From Mycobacterium sp. PSTR-4-N (GTDB lineage Bacteria; Actinomycetota; Actinomycetes; Mycobacteriales; Mycobacteriaceae), in NCBI RefSeq assembly GCF_022348085.1, contig NZ_JAKRFN010000003.1:62001-126000 (forward strand): a stretch of 64,000 nucleotides of DNA. The letters run 5' to 3'. A model generated the notes under the pieces. It did no database searches. It was not told the origin of the DNA and was given only the letters and a program-made list of their open reading frames with translations. Numbering within the stretch: position 1 is the stretch's first letter; the number at the start of each line of letters is the position of its first letter. Both the position numbers and the translations under genes were made by a program. Below are positions 35,098 to 45,534 of the stretch, one piece after another.

Positions 35098-38000
35098 GAC
35101 TTGCCTCCATGATCGCTGCGTCGACGTCTCTGCCCTCGGCCTTGGCCATCCGGGTGGCTTGGAGCACACGCTGGTAGTCGCGCGGCATGATCTTGGTGAA
35201 CAGCGCGCTGCGGCGGGGCCAATCCGACAGCAGCGACGTCGCGACGGTGCTGCCGGTGTGCCGGGCGTGGGCGGCGACGACATCACGCAGCCAGGCGAGA
35301 TCCACGCCGTCCGGAGTCTGCAGCTCCACCATGTCGGTGTTGACGCGGCGCGGATCGAGACCGAGCACGTAGGCGATGCCCCCGGACATACCGGCGGCCA
35401 TGTTCCGTCCGACCGGGCCGAGCACCACCACCCGGCCGCCGGTCATGTACTCGCACGCGTGGTCACCGACACCCTCGGTGACCGCGAGGGCTCCGGAGTT
35501 GCGCGCCGCGAACCGTTCCCCGACCCGACCACGCAGGAACACCTCGCCGGAGGTGGCGCCGTAGAGCAGGGTGTTGCCGGCGATGACGTTGTCCTCGGGC
35601 AGGAACAGCACGTCGTCGTCGGGTCGGACGATGATGCGACCGCCCGACAAGCCCTTGCCGACATAGTCGTTCGCATCACCGATGAGCGCGAGCGTGACCC
35701 CGGGCGGCAGGAACGCGCCGACGCTCTGGCCGGCCGAGCCGGTCAGCGTCACATGGATGGTGTCGTCGGGCAGGCCTTCGGCACCATAGCGGCGGGTGAC
35801 CTCGCTGCCGAGCAGGGTGCCCACGGTCCGGTTGACGTTGCGCACCGGAAGCTCCAGGCGCACGGGGTGGGCGTCCTCGAGCGCACCCTCGCAGAGCTGG
35901 ATCAGCGTGCGATCCAGTGCCTGCTCCAGCCCGTGGTCCTGACCGCGGACGCGACGGCGGCCGGTCTCGGTCGGCGGCACCGCGAAGATCGGTGTCAGGT
36001 CAAGGCCCTTGCTCTTCCAGTGCGCGACACCGAGGTCGGTGTCGAGCATTTCGGCGTGCCCGACTGCTTCGTCCACGCTGCGGAAGCCGAGCTCGGCGAG
36101 ATGCTTACGGATGTCCTCGGCGATGAACTGAAAGAACGTCTCGACGAACTCCGGCTTGCCGGTGAAACGGGCACGCAGCTCGGGGTTCTGCGTCGCCACC
36201 CCGACGGGGCAGGTGTCGAGATGGCAGACGCGCATCATGATGCACCCGGACACCACCAGCGGCGCGGTCGCGAAGCCGAATTCCTCGGCGCCCAGCAGCA
36301 TCGCCACCATCACGTCGCGTGCGGTGCGCATCCCGCCGTCGCACTGCACGGTGATGCGATCGCGCAGACCGTTCAGCATGAGTGTCTGCTGCGTGTCGGC
36401 CAGTCCGATCTCCCACGGTGCGCCAGCGTGCTTGAGGCTGGTCAACGGAGCTGCGCCGGTGCCACCGTCGTAGCCGGAGATCAGCACGACGTCGGCGTGC
36501 GCCTTGGAGACGCCCGCGGCGACAGTGCCGACACCCACCGAGCTGACCAGCTTGACGTGGATGCGGGCGTCGGCGTTGGCGTTCTTCAAGTCGTGGATCA
36601 GCTGGGCCAGATCCTCGATCGAATAGATGTCGTGATGAGGTGGCGGCGAGATGAGCCCCACCCCAGGCGTGGAGTGCCGGGTCTTGGCGATATTCGGATA
36701 CACCTTGTAGCCCGGGAGTTGGCCGCCTTCACCGGGTTTGGCTCCCTGAGCCATCTTGATCTGAATGTCGGTCGCGTTCACCAGGTAGTCGCTGGTCACA
36801 CCGAAGCGGCCTGAGGCGACCTGCTTGACCGCGCTGCGGCGCAGCGGGTCGTAGAGCCGGTCGACGTCCTCGCCGCCCTCACCGCTGTTGGACCGACCGC
36901 CGAGGCGGTTCATCGCCACGGCCATCGTCTCGTGGGCCTCGGCCGAGATCGAGCCGTAGCTCATCGCGCCGGTGTTGAACCGCTTGACGATTTCGCCGGC
37001 GGGCTCCACCTCGTCCAGCGGCACCGGCGGACGCAGCCCCTGCTTGAACGCGAAGAGCCCGCGGAGTGCGCCGCCCTCGCGGGCCAGGCGGTTGACCTCC
37101 TCGGAGTACTTCTCGAAGACGTCGTATCGCCCCGTGCGCGTCGAATGCTGCAGCAGGAACACCACTTCGGGGGTGAAGAGGTGGAGTTCCCCTTCGCGGC
37201 GGAAGGCGTACTCGCCGCCCACCTCCAGACGACGGTGCACCCGTTCGGTGGGGTTCTCCGGGTAGGCCCGGCGGTGCCGCAGCTTGACCTCCTCGGCGAT
37301 GACGTCGAGCCCGATACCGCCGAGCTGAGTGGGTGTGCCGGTGAAGTATTCGTCGATGACCTCTTTGTCGATGCCGACCGCCTCGAACGCCTGGGCTCCG
37401 GTGTAGGACGCCACCGTCGAGATTCCCATCTTGCTCATCACCTTCATGACGCCCTTGCCGAGTGCCTTGAGGTAATTCCTGACCGCGGTGGCGGTTTCGA
37501 TGCCGGTGAGTTCGCCCTCGCGGATGAGGTCTTCGATGGACTCGAAGGCCAGGTAGGGGTTGACCGCGGCGGCACCGAATCCGATCAGCATCGCGACGTG
37601 GTGGACCTCGCGGGCGTCACCGGTCTCGACGACGAGCGCGACGGCGGTGCGCTGCTTGGTGCGCACCAGGTGGTGGTGCACGGCTGAGACGGCGAGAAGT
37701 GACGGGATGGGCGCCTTCGTGTGATCGGAGTCGCGGTCGGAGATGACCAGTGTCCGAGCGCCTTTGGCGATGGCATCGCATGCCCGAAGGCGGAGATCCT
37801 CGAGAGCGTCGGCGAGTCCCTCACCGCCGCGTTCGACGCGGTAGAGCGCTTTGAGCACGGCGGTGCGCAGCCCGGGATGCTCGCCGTCGTCGTTGATGTG
37901 GACGATCTTGTTGAGCTCGTCGTTGTCGAGCACCGGCCAGCCGAGGGTGATCTGCCGGCACGACGCCGCCGACGGTGCCAGCAGGTTCTGCTCGGGGCCC

Positions 38001-39631
38001 ATCACCCGTGACATCGAGGTGACCACCTCTTCGCGGATGGCGTCCAGCGGCGGGTTGGTCACCTGGGCGAAGAGTTCCACGAAGTAGTCGTAGAGAGACT
38101 TCGATCGCTCGGACAGCACCGCGGCGGGCGTGTCGGTGCCCATGGAGCCCAGCGGTTCAGCGCCCGAGGAAGCCACCGGCGTGAGCAGGATGCGGAGATC
38201 TTCTTCGGTGTACCCGAAGCTGATCTGGCGGCGTACCACCGAATCATGATTGGGCTGTACGCGAACCCGGTCGGGCAAGGCCTTGATGTCGAGCAGTCCG
38301 GCGTGCAGCCATTCGCCGTATGGTTCGGCGGTGGCGAGATCGTGTTTGATCTCGTCGTCGGAGACGATGCGCCCCGCGGCGGTGTCGATCAAGAACATCT
38401 TTCCGGGCTGGAGCCGCCCCTTGGCGACGATCTGGGCCGACGGCACGTCGAGCACACCGCTTTCACTGGCGAGGATCACGCGATCGTCGATGGTGCGCCA
38501 CCATCGGCCCGGTCGTAATCCATTGCGGTCGAGCACGGCTCCGACCAGAGTGCCGTCGGTGAACGTGACGCACGCTGGGCCGTCCCAGGGTTCCATGAGC
38601 GAGGCGTGGTATCGCCAGAATGCGCGCTCGGCGTCGTCCATCGTGGCGTTGTTCTCCCACGCTTCGGGGATCATCATCAGCACGGCGTGAGGCAGGGCGC
38701 GGCCGCCGAGGTGAAGCAGTTCCAAGACTTCGTCGAACGAGGCCGAGTCGGAGGCGTCGGGGGTGCAGACCGGTGAGAGCCGGGCGAGGTCGCCGGGGAT
38801 CAACGCGCTGGCGAGCATCGCTTCACGTGCGTGCATGCGGTTGCGGTTGCCGCGCACGGTGTTGATCTCTCCGTTGTGGGCGACGAAGCGAAAGGGATGG
38901 GCCAGAGGCCACGACGGAAAGGTGTTGGTGGAGAAGCGGCTGTGCACGATCGCGATGGCGCTGACGCAGCGTTCGTCGCGTAGATCCGGAAAGTACTGCG
39001 GCAGTTGCAGCGTGGTGAGCATGCCCTTGTAGACCATGGTGCGGCTGGACAGCGACGGGAAGTACACACTGTCCCGCTCGGCGCGCTTGCGCAGCGGGTA
39101 CACCCGGCGGTCGAGGTCGATGCCGCCGGGACGCGCGCCGTTGCGTTCAGGGGCGGTGACGAAGAGTTGCGCCATGTAGGGCATGCAGCCCAGCGCGGTG
39201 TGGCCGATCTCCGCGCCGTCAGGGTCGACGGGGACCTCGCGCCAGCCGAGTATGTCGAGGCCCTCCTCGGCGGCGATGGTCTCGATGGTGGCGCGGGCGC
39301 GCGCCCTGTCCTCGAGATCCTGCGGGAGGAAGCAGATACCTGCGGCGAACGTGTTGTCGCCGTTGAGGTTCGGCGCGGGAAGCTCGAATTCGGTGACCGC
39401 GTCGAGCATCTCGACCGGGAGCTGGATCAAGATGCCTGCTCCGTCACCGCTGTTGGGTTCGGCGCCTGCCGCGCCGCGGTGCTCGAGGTGCTCGAGGGCT
39501 ATCAGCCCGTCGGAGACGATGGCGTGGGAGCGGCGGCCCTGGATATCGGTCACCATGGCCACACCGCAGGAATCCGCCTCGCGGTCGGGATGGTAGAGCC
39601 CCTGAGGTTCGGGCAATGCCGAGAACAGCAT
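35090..39631 (-). CDS. gltB: Glutamate synthase large subunit
   Basis: A 1513-residue enzyme making two glutamates from glutamine and 2-oxoglutarate. A short propeptide precedes Cys22, the N-terminal nucleophile of the glutaminase domain ([11 protein letters not shown]). The central domain and FMN/3Fe-4S synthase domain follow ([23 protein letters not shown], then [13 protein letters not shown] with cluster cysteines). The C-terminal GXGXG beta-helix domain starts around residue 1250. AGGAG lies ~9 nt upstream and a long hairpin sits just before it. gltBD between pyk and the TM2/DUF2752 genes differs from M. tuberculosis. Confidence 0.97.
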   Translation of the reverse strand: MLFSALPEPQGLYHPDREADSCGVAMVTDIQGRRSHAIVSDGLIALEHLEHRGAAGAEPNSGDGAGILIQLPVEMLDAVTEFELPAPNLNGDNTFAAGICFLPQDLEDRARARATIETIAAEEGLDILGWREVPVDPDGAEIGHTALGCMPYMAQLFVTAPERNGARPGGIDLDRRVYPLRKRAERDSVYFPSLSSRTMVYKGMLTTLQLPQYFPDLRDERCVSAIAIVHSRFSTNTFPSWPLAHPFRFVAHNGEINTVRGNRNRMHAREAMLASALIPGDLARLSPVCTPDASDSASFDEVLELLHLGGRALPHAVLMMIPEAWENNATMDDAERAFWRYHASLMEPWDGPACVTFTDGTLVGAVLDRNGLRPGRWWRTIDDRVILASESGVLDVPSAQIVAKGRLQPGKMFLIDTAAGRIVSDDEIKHDLATAEPYGEWLHAGLLDIKALPDRVRVQPNHDSVVRRQISFGYTEEDLRILLTPVASSGAEPLGSMGTDTPAAVLSERSKSLYDYFVELFAQVTNPPLDAIREEVVTSMSRVMGPEQNLLAPSAASCRQITLGWPVLDNDELNKIVHINDDGEHPGLRTAVLKALYRVERGGEGLADALEDLRLRACDAIAKGARTLVISDRDSDHTKAPIPSLLAVSAVHHHLVRTKQRTAVALVVETGDAREVHHVAMLIGFGAAAVNPYLAFESIEDLIREGELTGIETATAVRNYLKALGKGVMKVMSKMGISTVASYTGAQAFEAVGIDKEVIDEYFTGTPTQLGGIGLDVIAEEVKLRHRRAYPENPTERVHRRLEVGGEYAFRREGELHLFTPEVVFLLQHSTRTGRYDVFEKYSEEVNRLAREGGALRGLFAFKQGLRPPVPLDEVEPAGEIVKRFNTGAMSYGSISAEAHETMAVAMNRLGGRSNSGEGGEDVDRLYDPLRRSAVKQVASGRFGVTSDYLVNATDIQIKMAQGAKPGEGGQLPGYKVYPNIAKTRHSTPGVGLISPPPHHDIYSIEDLAQLIHDLKNANADARIHVKLVSSVGVGTVAAGVSKAHADVVLISGYDGGTGAAPLTSLKHAGAPWEIGLADTQQTLMLNGLRDRITVQCDGGMRTARDVMVAMLLGAEEFGFATAPLVVSGCIMMRVCHLDTCPVGVATQNPELRARFTGKPEFVETFFQFIAEDIRKHLAELGFRSVDEAVGHAEMLDTDLGVAHWKSKGLDLTPIFAVPPTETGRRRVRGQDHGLEQALDRTLIQLCEGALEDAHPVRLELPVRNVNRTVGTLLGSEVTRRYGAEGLPDDTIHVTLTGSAGQSVGAFLPPGVTLALIGDANDYVGKGLSGGRIIVRPDDDVLFLPEDNVIAGNTLLYGATSGEVFLRGRVGERFAARNSGALAVTEGVGDHACEYMTGGRVVVLGPVGRNMAAGMSGGIAYVLGLDPRRVNTDMVELQTPDGVDLAWLRDVVAAHARHTGSTVATSLLSDWPRRSALFTKIMPRDYQRVLQATRMAKAEGRDVDAAIMEASRG

Positions 39632-39644
39632 GGACGATGCTCCT

Positions 39645-39677
39645 CGCAGTCCTGATTTTTGGTGGTCAGGGACTGCG
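39645..39677 (-). promoter_or_regulatory. Hairpin in the gltB leader, next to the ribosome binding site
   Basis: In the gltB mRNA the segment CGCAGTCCCTGA pairs with TCAGGACTGCG (11 pairs, one bulge) around a CCACCAAAAA loop. The 3' arm ends directly before the AGGAG site. It could control gltB translation or act as an attenuator. It fits no riboswitch class that I recognise. Confidence 0.5.
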
Positions 39678-39692
39678 GCGGCCCGTCGAGCG

Positions 39693-39698
39693 AGTGTA
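39693..39698 (-). promoter_or_regulatory. Probable gltB -10 box
   Basis: TACACT on the minus strand, ~60 nt upstream of the gltB ATG, fits TANNNT. Transcription starting ~7 nt downstream would include the entire hairpin at 39645-39677 in the leader. Confidence 0.4.
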
Positions 39699-39715
39699 TC
39701 AGCGCGGGCGGGCGG

Positions 39716-40129
39716 CTACCCGGCGAGAACGGTGGGGACGAGTGGGAAACCGGGCAGATTCCGGGCGACGGTCCAGGCGATGGCCGAGACTGCTATCACG
39801 AGCAACAGAGGTGTGGCCGGCACCGATTTACCGCGGGCGCGTCGGCCGACGAGAAACGCCAGCAGCAGCGGCAGACCGATCAACACGTAGGCGTTGTCCA
39901 CCCATGCCGCAGCGAGGTCGCCGTGGAGGACATCGTGGGTCATACGCAAACCGCCGCAGGCTGGGCAGTTCCACCCGGTGAGTTCTTTGAAAGGACAGGG
40001 CGGGAACCCGAAGCCCGAGCTGTGCGGATCACGGAGGCCGATGTAGGCCAGGCTGCCCAGCAGGGCCGCCCCCGTGCCGAGGCCGGCGAGCAGGCGGGTT
40101 TTGCGGCTCGTACCCGGGCTAGGTGCCAT
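39716..40129 (-). CDS. DUF2752 membrane protein
   Basis: A 137-residue protein with three or four helices. The family motif FPPCPFKELTGWNCPACGGLRMTHDVLHGD contains the conserved cysteines, possibly a metal or redox site. The ATG overlaps the upstream TM2 gene by 11 bp. It corresponds in position and type to Rv1616. Function unknown. Confidence 0.82.
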   Translation of the reverse strand: MAPSPGTSRKTRLLAGLGTGAALLGSLAYIGLRDPHSSGFGFPPCPFKELTGWNCPACGGLRMTHDVLHGDLAAAWVDNAYVLIGLPLLLAFLVGRRARGKSVPATPLLLVIAVSAIAWTVARNLPGFPLVPTVLAG

Positions 40130-40610
40130 CGCGCAGCGGACGCCCTTGCGGGTCGCGGACCTTGTCGGTGAGGATCAGAACCGCGTCGACAATGCCCCAG
40201 ATGACGGGGATCAAGAATCCCACTCCACAGGTGAGCAAACCGATGACGAACCCTCCGATGAGCCCGACTGCGAGTTGAGCGATACCGAGCCCGGTGTAAC
40301 CGAGGTAGATGCGTCCGATGCCGACCAGGCCGAGGAGTCCGAGCAGCTGCAGCAAGCCCGCCACCACTTTGGACTTGTCGGACAGTGGCTCCCCCGTCAT
40401 CGGGTGCCGTCCGTAGGGCGCGTACGGGTCGGTGTACGACGGCGGATATTGACCCACCGGCGGCGGGAATTGCCCAGGCGGCGGACCGTACTGCTGACCT
40501 GGCGGCGGGTAACCCGGCTGCTGGTAGCCCGGTTGCTGGTAGCCCGGCTGCTGGTGTGGCGGCGGGTAGGAATCGCCGCCCTCGTTGCCACCGAATTGCG
40601 GCTCAGTCAT
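40119..40610 (-). CDS. TM2 domain membrane protein with repeat-rich N-terminus
   Basis: A 163-residue protein. Residues ~15-70 are Pro/Gln/Tyr/Gly-rich with short PGYQQ repeats (QQPGYQQPGYQQPGYPPPG). The C-terminal TM2 domain has SKVVAGLLQLLGLLGLVGIGRIYLGYTGLG and a second helix ending IVDAVLILTDKVRD. It is in an overlapping pair with the DUF2752 gene. It matches the position of Rv1615. Function unknown. Confidence 0.8.
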   Translation of the reverse strand: MTEPQFGGNEGGDSYPPPHQQPGYQQPGYQQPGYPPPGQQYGPPPGQFPPPVGQYPPSYTDPYAPYGRHPMTGEPLSDKSKVVAGLLQLLGLLGLVGIGRIYLGYTGLGIAQLAVGLIGGFVIGLLTCGVGFLIPVIWGIVDAVLILTDKVRDPQGRPLRDGT

Positions 40611-40635
40611 GGCTCCAGCATGCCAGACCGGCTCG

Positions 40636-42060
40636 TCAGAACGGCGGCGGTTCGTACGTCGCCGAGAGCCTGGCCTGGCGTTGCCTTTCGAGTTCGGCGT
40701 CGAGCTCTTGTCGTTGTCGCCGTTCCTGTGCGATGCGGTGGCGGCGGTCCTGTTCGCGGGTTCTGGTGCGCATGGGCATCATCGCGCTGCGATCCGTGGA
40801 CTCCGTCGGCGTCGCGGTGGGGATCGTCGCAGTCGGCGTCGCCAGGCCGGGGAACAAGATGCCCCCGAACGCCTCGGTGACGTACACGTGCCCCGTCGGG
40901 GACGTCACCACAATGCTGCCGTCAGTACGCTGCTCATCCTTCCAGCCGTCAGGGCCGGTGTAGAACGTCTTGATCAAATGATGTGTGCGGCAGTAATGCT
41001 TGAGCCCGGAGGCATGCGTCCACCCGAACGGCCACGGCGTCGTGTGGTCGACATCGCAGCCCATCACCGGCCGATCGCAACCAGGAAATCGACACGTCAG
41101 ATCCCGCCATCGCACAAAATCCCGAAGTGCCGCCGACGGCCGGTACCCCTTCTCCGCACCTGCGCCGGGCAGGCGGACCGGCCGGATCTTCGCCGTCGTC
41201 GCGATTCTGCGCACCGACTCTGCGGGCAAGACACCGAAACCCGACAGATACCCCGGCCGCGGGCTCGTGCCGTCGAGCGTGTGCTGTTCTGCCAGAACAT
41301 GAATGACCACCCGCGCAGCGGAATCCCGCACCGTGGCCGCTGGGCAGTCGCTTGATCCGCACAGGCACGCCAACGATCCCTCGAGCCGACCCAGTGCACC
41401 CGTCGCATCCGCGCGGCGCTGCCGCTTCGACCGTGGATCATTGGCGCACACCGAATCAGCGATCAGGTCCAGCCGCTGATCGATCGCCTCGGCATCCGCG
41501 GCATTGAGCACACCACCGATCAGCGCCATCCCCGCCACCGTCGGGTGCGGCTCGACTTCGACGTAGCGCTGCTCCTCGACGATCGGCGGAACCCGAACAC
41601 CGGCAGGATCATGCTCAGCGACCCACATATCGATGCGGTCCCGCAACTTCGGCTTCGACAAACGCATCCACTTGTGCACCTGTCGAGCCAACGAACGGTC
41701 TAGCTCCGCGATCACCTCATCGAGCACGTTCTCCGTGCGCGTGATCAGGATCTGCACCATCCGGTAATCGATATCGCCCCGAGCGAACACCGCAGCCACT
41801 TGCGGCAACCGCTCATGCAGCGACACCGCCTGCCGCACCTGAGGTATTGCGCGACCACGGCTGATGTTCTGCGCAGCCGAGACCTCAGCACCGACGGCTT
41901 CGACCACATCGGTGTACCAGAACTGCGCGTCCTCATAGTCACGGCACCGGTGCTTATACAGCCGGGCAATCGCATCCAACCGATACGCGATCACCGCCGA
42001 CTCCGCCCGCGCCGCCGACGCCATCGTGTCGACCAGCGAGGCAGGACGGTCATCGATCAT
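40636..42060 (-). CDS. DUF222 / HNH endonuclease-type protein (13E12 family)
   Basis: A 474-residue member of the mycobacterial 13E12 repeat family. The DUF222 region spans ~residues 30-290, followed by an HNH nuclease domain: CRFPGCDRPVMGCDVDHTTPW and HYCRTHHLIKTF, with the zinc-type cysteines and histidines. An Arg/Gln-rich C-terminal segment follows. The ATG at 42060 is chosen because a TAAAAT -10 box lies exactly 7 nt upstream, with no ribosome binding site; a longer frame reaches into lgt and is rejected. The family occurs in many copies in some mycobacteria; its role is unknown. Confidence 0.85.
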   Translation of the reverse strand: MIDDRPASLVDTMASAARAESAVIAYRLDAIARLYKHRCRDYEDAQFWYTDVVEAVGAEVSAAQNISRGRAIPQVRQAVSLHERLPQVAAVFARGDIDYRMVQILITRTENVLDEVIAELDRSLARQVHKWMRLSKPKLRDRIDMWVAEHDPAGVRVPPIVEEQRYVEVEPHPTVAGMALIGGVLNAADAEAIDQRLDLIADSVCANDPRSKRQRRADATGALGRLEGSLACLCGSSDCPAATVRDSAARVVIHVLAEQHTLDGTSPRPGYLSGFGVLPAESVRRIATTAKIRPVRLPGAGAEKGYRPSAALRDFVRWRDLTCRFPGCDRPVMGCDVDHTTPWPFGWTHASGLKHYCRTHHLIKTFYTGPDGWKDEQRTDGSIVVTSPTGHVYVTEAFGGILFPGLATPTATIPTATPTESTDRSAMMPMRTRTREQDRRHRIAQERRQRQELDAELERQRQARLSATYEPPPF

Positions 42061-42067
42061 ACGTTCG

Positions 42068-42073
42068 ATTTTA
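42068..42073 (-). promoter_or_regulatory. -10 box of the DUF222/HNH gene
   Basis: TAAAAT on the minus strand, 7 nt from the ATG at 42060. A leaderless transcript is likely, which also fixes the start. Confidence 0.55.
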
Positions 42074-42136
42074 CCGAGATTGGGACAGCCCTCCGACGCC
42101 AATTTTTGCGCCTGTGGATAACTCGGTGACGTGCGG

Positions 42137-44749
42137 TCAGCGGTTCCTTCGCCGGCGAACCCACTGCCGCACGCGCTGACCGACCTCGACGGAAAGGCTT
42201 GCCGGAGGCCGGTTTTCGGAGGGCGGAGGAGCGATGTCCGCCGGGCTGACAGGATTTTCAGCGGTGGCACTGGAAGCGTCGGCCGGCCTCTCGGTGTCGC
42301 CGGAGTCTTCTGCGTCTTCGTCATCGACGACCGACGCATCTGCGGCCTCAGGCTGGGTCGACACGGTGGCCCCGGATTGCTCAGTCGTCAGTGCCTCGGC
42401 TGCGTCTTCACCTTCGACCGCCACCGCATGCGCCACCTCAGCCTCACCGACCGCTTCGGCAGCTTCCTCGGTATCCACTGATCCGACACCGGCCTTTGGC
42501 TCAGCGGATTCGGGCTCGTCAGCGCTCAACGCTTCAGCCGCATCCTCGCCCTCAACCGCGACCGCATGCGCGACCTCAGCCTCACCGACCGCCTCGGCAG
42601 CTTCCTCGGTATCCACTGATCCGAGACCCGCCTCCGGCTCGTCGGTCTCGGCCTCATCAGCGCTCAACGCTTCAGCCGCATCCTCACCCTCAACGGCCAC
42701 CGCATGCGCGACCTCAGCCTCACCGACCGCCTCGGCAGCTTCATCGGTATCCACTGATCCGAGACCCGCCTCCGGCTCGTCGGTCTCGGCCTCATCAGCG
42801 CTCAACGCTTCAGCCGCATCCTCACCCTCAACGGCCACCGCATGCGCGACCTCAGCGTCACCGACCGCCTCGGCAGCTTGCTCGGTATCCACTGATCCGA
42901 GACCCGCCTCCGGCTCGCCGGACTCAGGCTCGTCAGCAGTCAAGGCCTCAGCGGCATCCTCGCCCTCAACCGCCACCGCATGCGCGACCTCAGCCTCACC
43001 GACCGCCTCGCCAACCTCCTCGGAATCGACCGAACCGAGACCCGCCTCCCGCTCGCCGGACTCAGGCTCATCAGCAGAACCTTCGGGCTCGGCGGATTCG
43101 GGCTCATCAGCGCTCAACGCCTCAGCCGCATCCTCACCCTCAACCGCCACCGCATGCGCGACCTCAGCCTCACCGACCGCCTCGCCAACCTCATCGGCAT
43201 CGACCGAACCGAGACCAGCCTCCGGCTCAGCGGACTCGGACTCGTCAGCGCTCAACGCCTCAGCCGCATCCTCACCCTCAACCGCCACCGCATGCGCGAC
43301 CTCAGCCTCACCGACCGCCTCGCCAACCTCCTCGGCATCGACCGAACCGAGACCAGCCTCCCGCTCGCCGGACTCACGCTCGTCAGCAGTCAACGCCTCA
43401 GCGGCATCCTCACCCTCAACCGCCACCGCATGAGCGACCTCAGCCTCGCCGACCGCCTCGGCAGCTTCATCGGTATCCACTGATCCGAGACCCGCCGCCG
43501 GCTCAGCGGATTCGGGCTCATCAGCAGTCAACGCCTCAGCCGCATCTTCACCCTCAACGGCCACCGCATGAGCCACCTCAGCCTCACCAACCGCCTCGCC
43601 AACCTCCTCGGCATCGACCGAACCGAGACCGGCCTCCGGCTCGGAAGGCTCATCGGCAGGATCGGCAGGTGCAACCAGCTCATCGCCCTCGGCGACCTCA
43701 TCGCCGGCGACCGTCTCGAGATCGGCCTCGCGCTCGGCCGTGACGTCGTCGTCGGATTCGGCATTCTCGGCGACCGACTTCTCGTCGTCCTCGGACGCCA
43801 CGAGCGCCGCCGCGACCACCCCGGACGTCGACGCCCCCAACGCCACGTCCTTGACCATGTCTTCGGCGCGCGACTCACCACCCACCGGCGTGCCACGCAG
43901 CGCCAGAGGATCCTCGCGGCCCTTCGGCGCGATCATGACGTACACCACCGCGGCGATGAACACGAACGTCGACGTGAACGAGTTGATCCGGATGCCTGCA
44001 ATATGCGTCGCGGCATCACTGCGCATCAGCTCGACCCAGAACCGACCCACGCAGTAGCCGGCGACATACAGCGCGAACAGCCTGCCGTGCCCGATGCGGA
44101 ACCGTCGGTCGATGAGGATCAGCGCCGCGAACACCAGCAGGTTCCAGATCAGTTCGTACAGGAACGTCGGGTGGACGATCTCGATCAGCTGACCGGTCGA
44201 CACACCGTTCAGCGAATCCGGCACGCCAGCCGAGTTCACCCGCTCGTAGATCTCCAGACCCCACGGCAGCGTCGTCTCGCGCCCGTAGAGCTCCTGGTTG
44301 AAGTAGTTGCCCAGCCGTCCGATCGCCTGCGCCAGGATGATGCCCGGAGCGATCGCGTCACCGAACGCGGGCAGCGGTATGTCCCGCCGCCGGCACGCAA
44401 TCCACGCCCCGACCGCACCCAGGGCCACCGCACCCCAGATTCCGAGTCCGCCGTCCCAGATCCGCAGCGCCGCAGCGAATCCCGCGCCGTCCTCGCCGAA
44501 GTAGGTCCGCCAGTCCGTCATGACGTGGTAGAGCCGACCACCGATCAGGCCGAAGGGCACTGCCCAGAGCGCGATGTCGTAGATGATACCCGGCTCCCCG
44601 CCGCGCGCCACCCACCGCCGATCGCCGAGAACCAGCGCAGCCACGATGCCCGCGATGATGAACAGCGCGTACGCGCGCAGCGGGAAGGGGCCGAGATGCC
44701 ACACCCCCTGCGACGGACTCGGGATGTATGCCAGCACCGTCGACGTCAC
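42137..44749 (-). CDS. lgt: Prolipoprotein diacylglyceryl transferase with a giant acidic repeat tail
   Basis: An 870-residue protein. Residues 1-~280 are a complete Lgt: seven or so helices, LGIWGAVALGAVGAWIACRRR, the signature AQAIGRLGNYFNQELYG with essential Arg145, and HPTFLYELIWN. It transfers diacylglycerol to the lipobox cysteine of exported prolipoproteins such as LivK here. Residues ~280-800 are a very acidic, Ala-rich extension with nine 46-residue repeats. The last ~20 residues are basic (VGQRVRQWVRRRRNR). M. tuberculosis Lgt also has an extension, but a much shorter one. The GTG overlaps the trpA stop. Confidence 0.95.
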   Translation of the reverse strand: MTSTVLAYIPSPSQGVWHLGPFPLRAYALFIIAGIVAALVLGDRRWVARGGEPGIIYDIALWAVPFGLIGGRLYHVMTDWRTYFGEDGAGFAAALRIWDGGLGIWGAVALGAVGAWIACRRRDIPLPAFGDAIAPGIILAQAIGRLGNYFNQELYGRETTLPWGLEIYERVNSAGVPDSLNGVSTGQLIEIVHPTFLYELIWNLLVFAALILIDRRFRIGHGRLFALYVAGYCVGRFWVELMRSDAATHIAGIRINSFTSTFVFIAAVVYVMIAPKGREDPLALRGTPVGGESRAEDMVKDVALGASTSGVVAAALVASEDDEKSVAENAESDDDVTAEREADLETVAGDEVAEGDELVAPADPADEPSEPEAGLGSVDAEEVGEAVGEAEVAHAVAVEGEDAAEALTADEPESAEPAAGLGSVDTDEAAEAVGEAEVAHAVAVEGEDAAEALTADERESGEREAGLGSVDAEEVGEAVGEAEVAHAVAVEGEDAAEALSADESESAEPEAGLGSVDADEVGEAVGEAEVAHAVAVEGEDAAEALSADEPESAEPEGSADEPESGEREAGLGSVDSEEVGEAVGEAEVAHAVAVEGEDAAEALTADEPESGEPEAGLGSVDTEQAAEAVGDAEVAHAVAVEGEDAAEALSADEAETDEPEAGLGSVDTDEAAEAVGEAEVAHAVAVEGEDAAEALSADEAETDEPEAGLGSVDTEEAAEAVGEAEVAHAVAVEGEDAAEALSADEPESAEPKAGVGSVDTEEAAEAVGEAEVAHAVAVEGEDAAEALTTEQSGATVSTQPEAADASVVDDEDAEDSGDTERPADASSATAENPVSPADIAPPPSENRPPASLSVEVGQRVRQWVRRRRNR
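42385..43640 (-). repeat. Nine tandem 138-bp repeats in the lgt 3' part
   Basis: Each unit codes for about 46 residues reading EAGLGSVD-EE-GEAVGEAE then VAHAVAVEGEDAAEAL-ADE-ES-EP. Variants alternate VDAEEVGE and VDTDEAAE near the start. Copy 4 has a 12-residue insertion (EGSADEPESGER), and the last copy diverges after AEALTTEQ. The near-identity of units points to recent expansion or homogenisation. All three antisense frames are open here because of the repeated codons. Confidence 0.9.
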
Positions 44750-45534
44750 GCAGTGACCCTTTGCCTTACCCCGTCAGCCAATTCTTCTGTCAGCGAGCGC
44801 ATCGCCGGCACGCCATCGGTCAACGCCGACACCAGGGCCGAACCCACGATGACCCCGTCGGCGTACGACCCGATCTGTGCGGCCTGCTCCCTCGATCGCA
44901 CGCCCAGGCCCACCCCGACCGGAACGTCGGAGAGTTCCTTGATGCGCCGCACCAACTCCGGCGCCGCATTCGACACCGCATCGCGGGCACCTGTGACACC
45001 CATCGTGGACGCCGCGTAGACGAACCCGCGCGACGCGTCGACCGTCGCGCTGAGTCGCTCCGGCGTGGACGACGGCGCCACCACGAAGATCCTGTCGAGA
45101 TCGTGCGCTTCCGACGCGGCCAGCCACTCGTCGGCCTCGTCGGGGATCAGATCCGGCGTGATCATCCCCAGACCTCCCGCGGACGCCAGATCGCGACTGA
45201 ACGCATCCACGCCCTTGCGCAACACCGGGTTCCAATACGTCATCACCACGGCGTGGCCACCGGCGGCACTGATCGCCTCGACGGCCCGCAGCGTGTCGTG
45301 CACCCGTACCCCGCCGCGCAGCGCCACTTCGGTGGCGGCCGCGATCACCGGACCGTCCATCCCGGGATCGGAGTACGCGATGCCGACCTCGATGATGTCG
45401 CAGCCCGCCTCGACCAGCGCGACCATCGCCGCGATCGACGTGTCCACGTCCGGGAACCCGGTCGGCAGGTAGCCGATCAGCGCCGACCTGCCCTCGCTGC
45501 GGCAGGCCTCGAAAACAGTTGCCAGCCGGCTCAT
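44746..45534 (-). CDS. trpA: Tryptophan synthase alpha subunit
   Basis: A 262-residue barrel enzyme that cleaves indole-3-glycerol phosphate to indole. Catalytic Glu49 and Asp60 are present in the [15 protein letters not shown] motif, as is the phosphate-binding [11 protein letters not shown] segment. It overlaps trpB by 4 bp and lgt by 4 bp. The end of the pathway, it feeds indole through the tunnel to TrpB. Confidence 0.97.
   Translation of the reverse strand: MSRLATVFEACRSEGRSALIGYLPTGFPDVDTSIAAMVALVEAGCDIIEVGIAYSDPGMDGPVIAAATEVALRGGVRVHDTLRAVEAISAAGGHAVVMTYWNPVLRKGVDAFSRDLASAGGLGMITPDLIPDEADEWLAASEAHDLDRIFVVAPSSTPERLSATVDASRGFVYAASTMGVTGARDAVSNAAPELVRRIKELSDVPVGVGLGVRSREQAAQIGSYADGVIVGSALVSALTDGVPAMRSLTEELADGVRQRVTA

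Noticed and set aside
35048..36814. 588-codon plus-strand frame opposite gltB
   Set aside because: Antisense shadow of a GC-rich gene; the product is His/Arg/Glu-rich without domains, and gltB is unambiguous.
40490..40560. Short repeats in the TM2 gene as a CRISPR-like array
   Set aside because: They are in-frame codon repeats for PGYQQ in a Pro-rich tail, with no spacers.
42234..43743. Long plus-strand open frames (399 and 450 codons) opposite lgt
   Set aside because: They mirror the 138-bp repeats of the lgt tail; their products are simple Ser/Ala- or Pro/His-Arg-rich repeats with no family resemblance.
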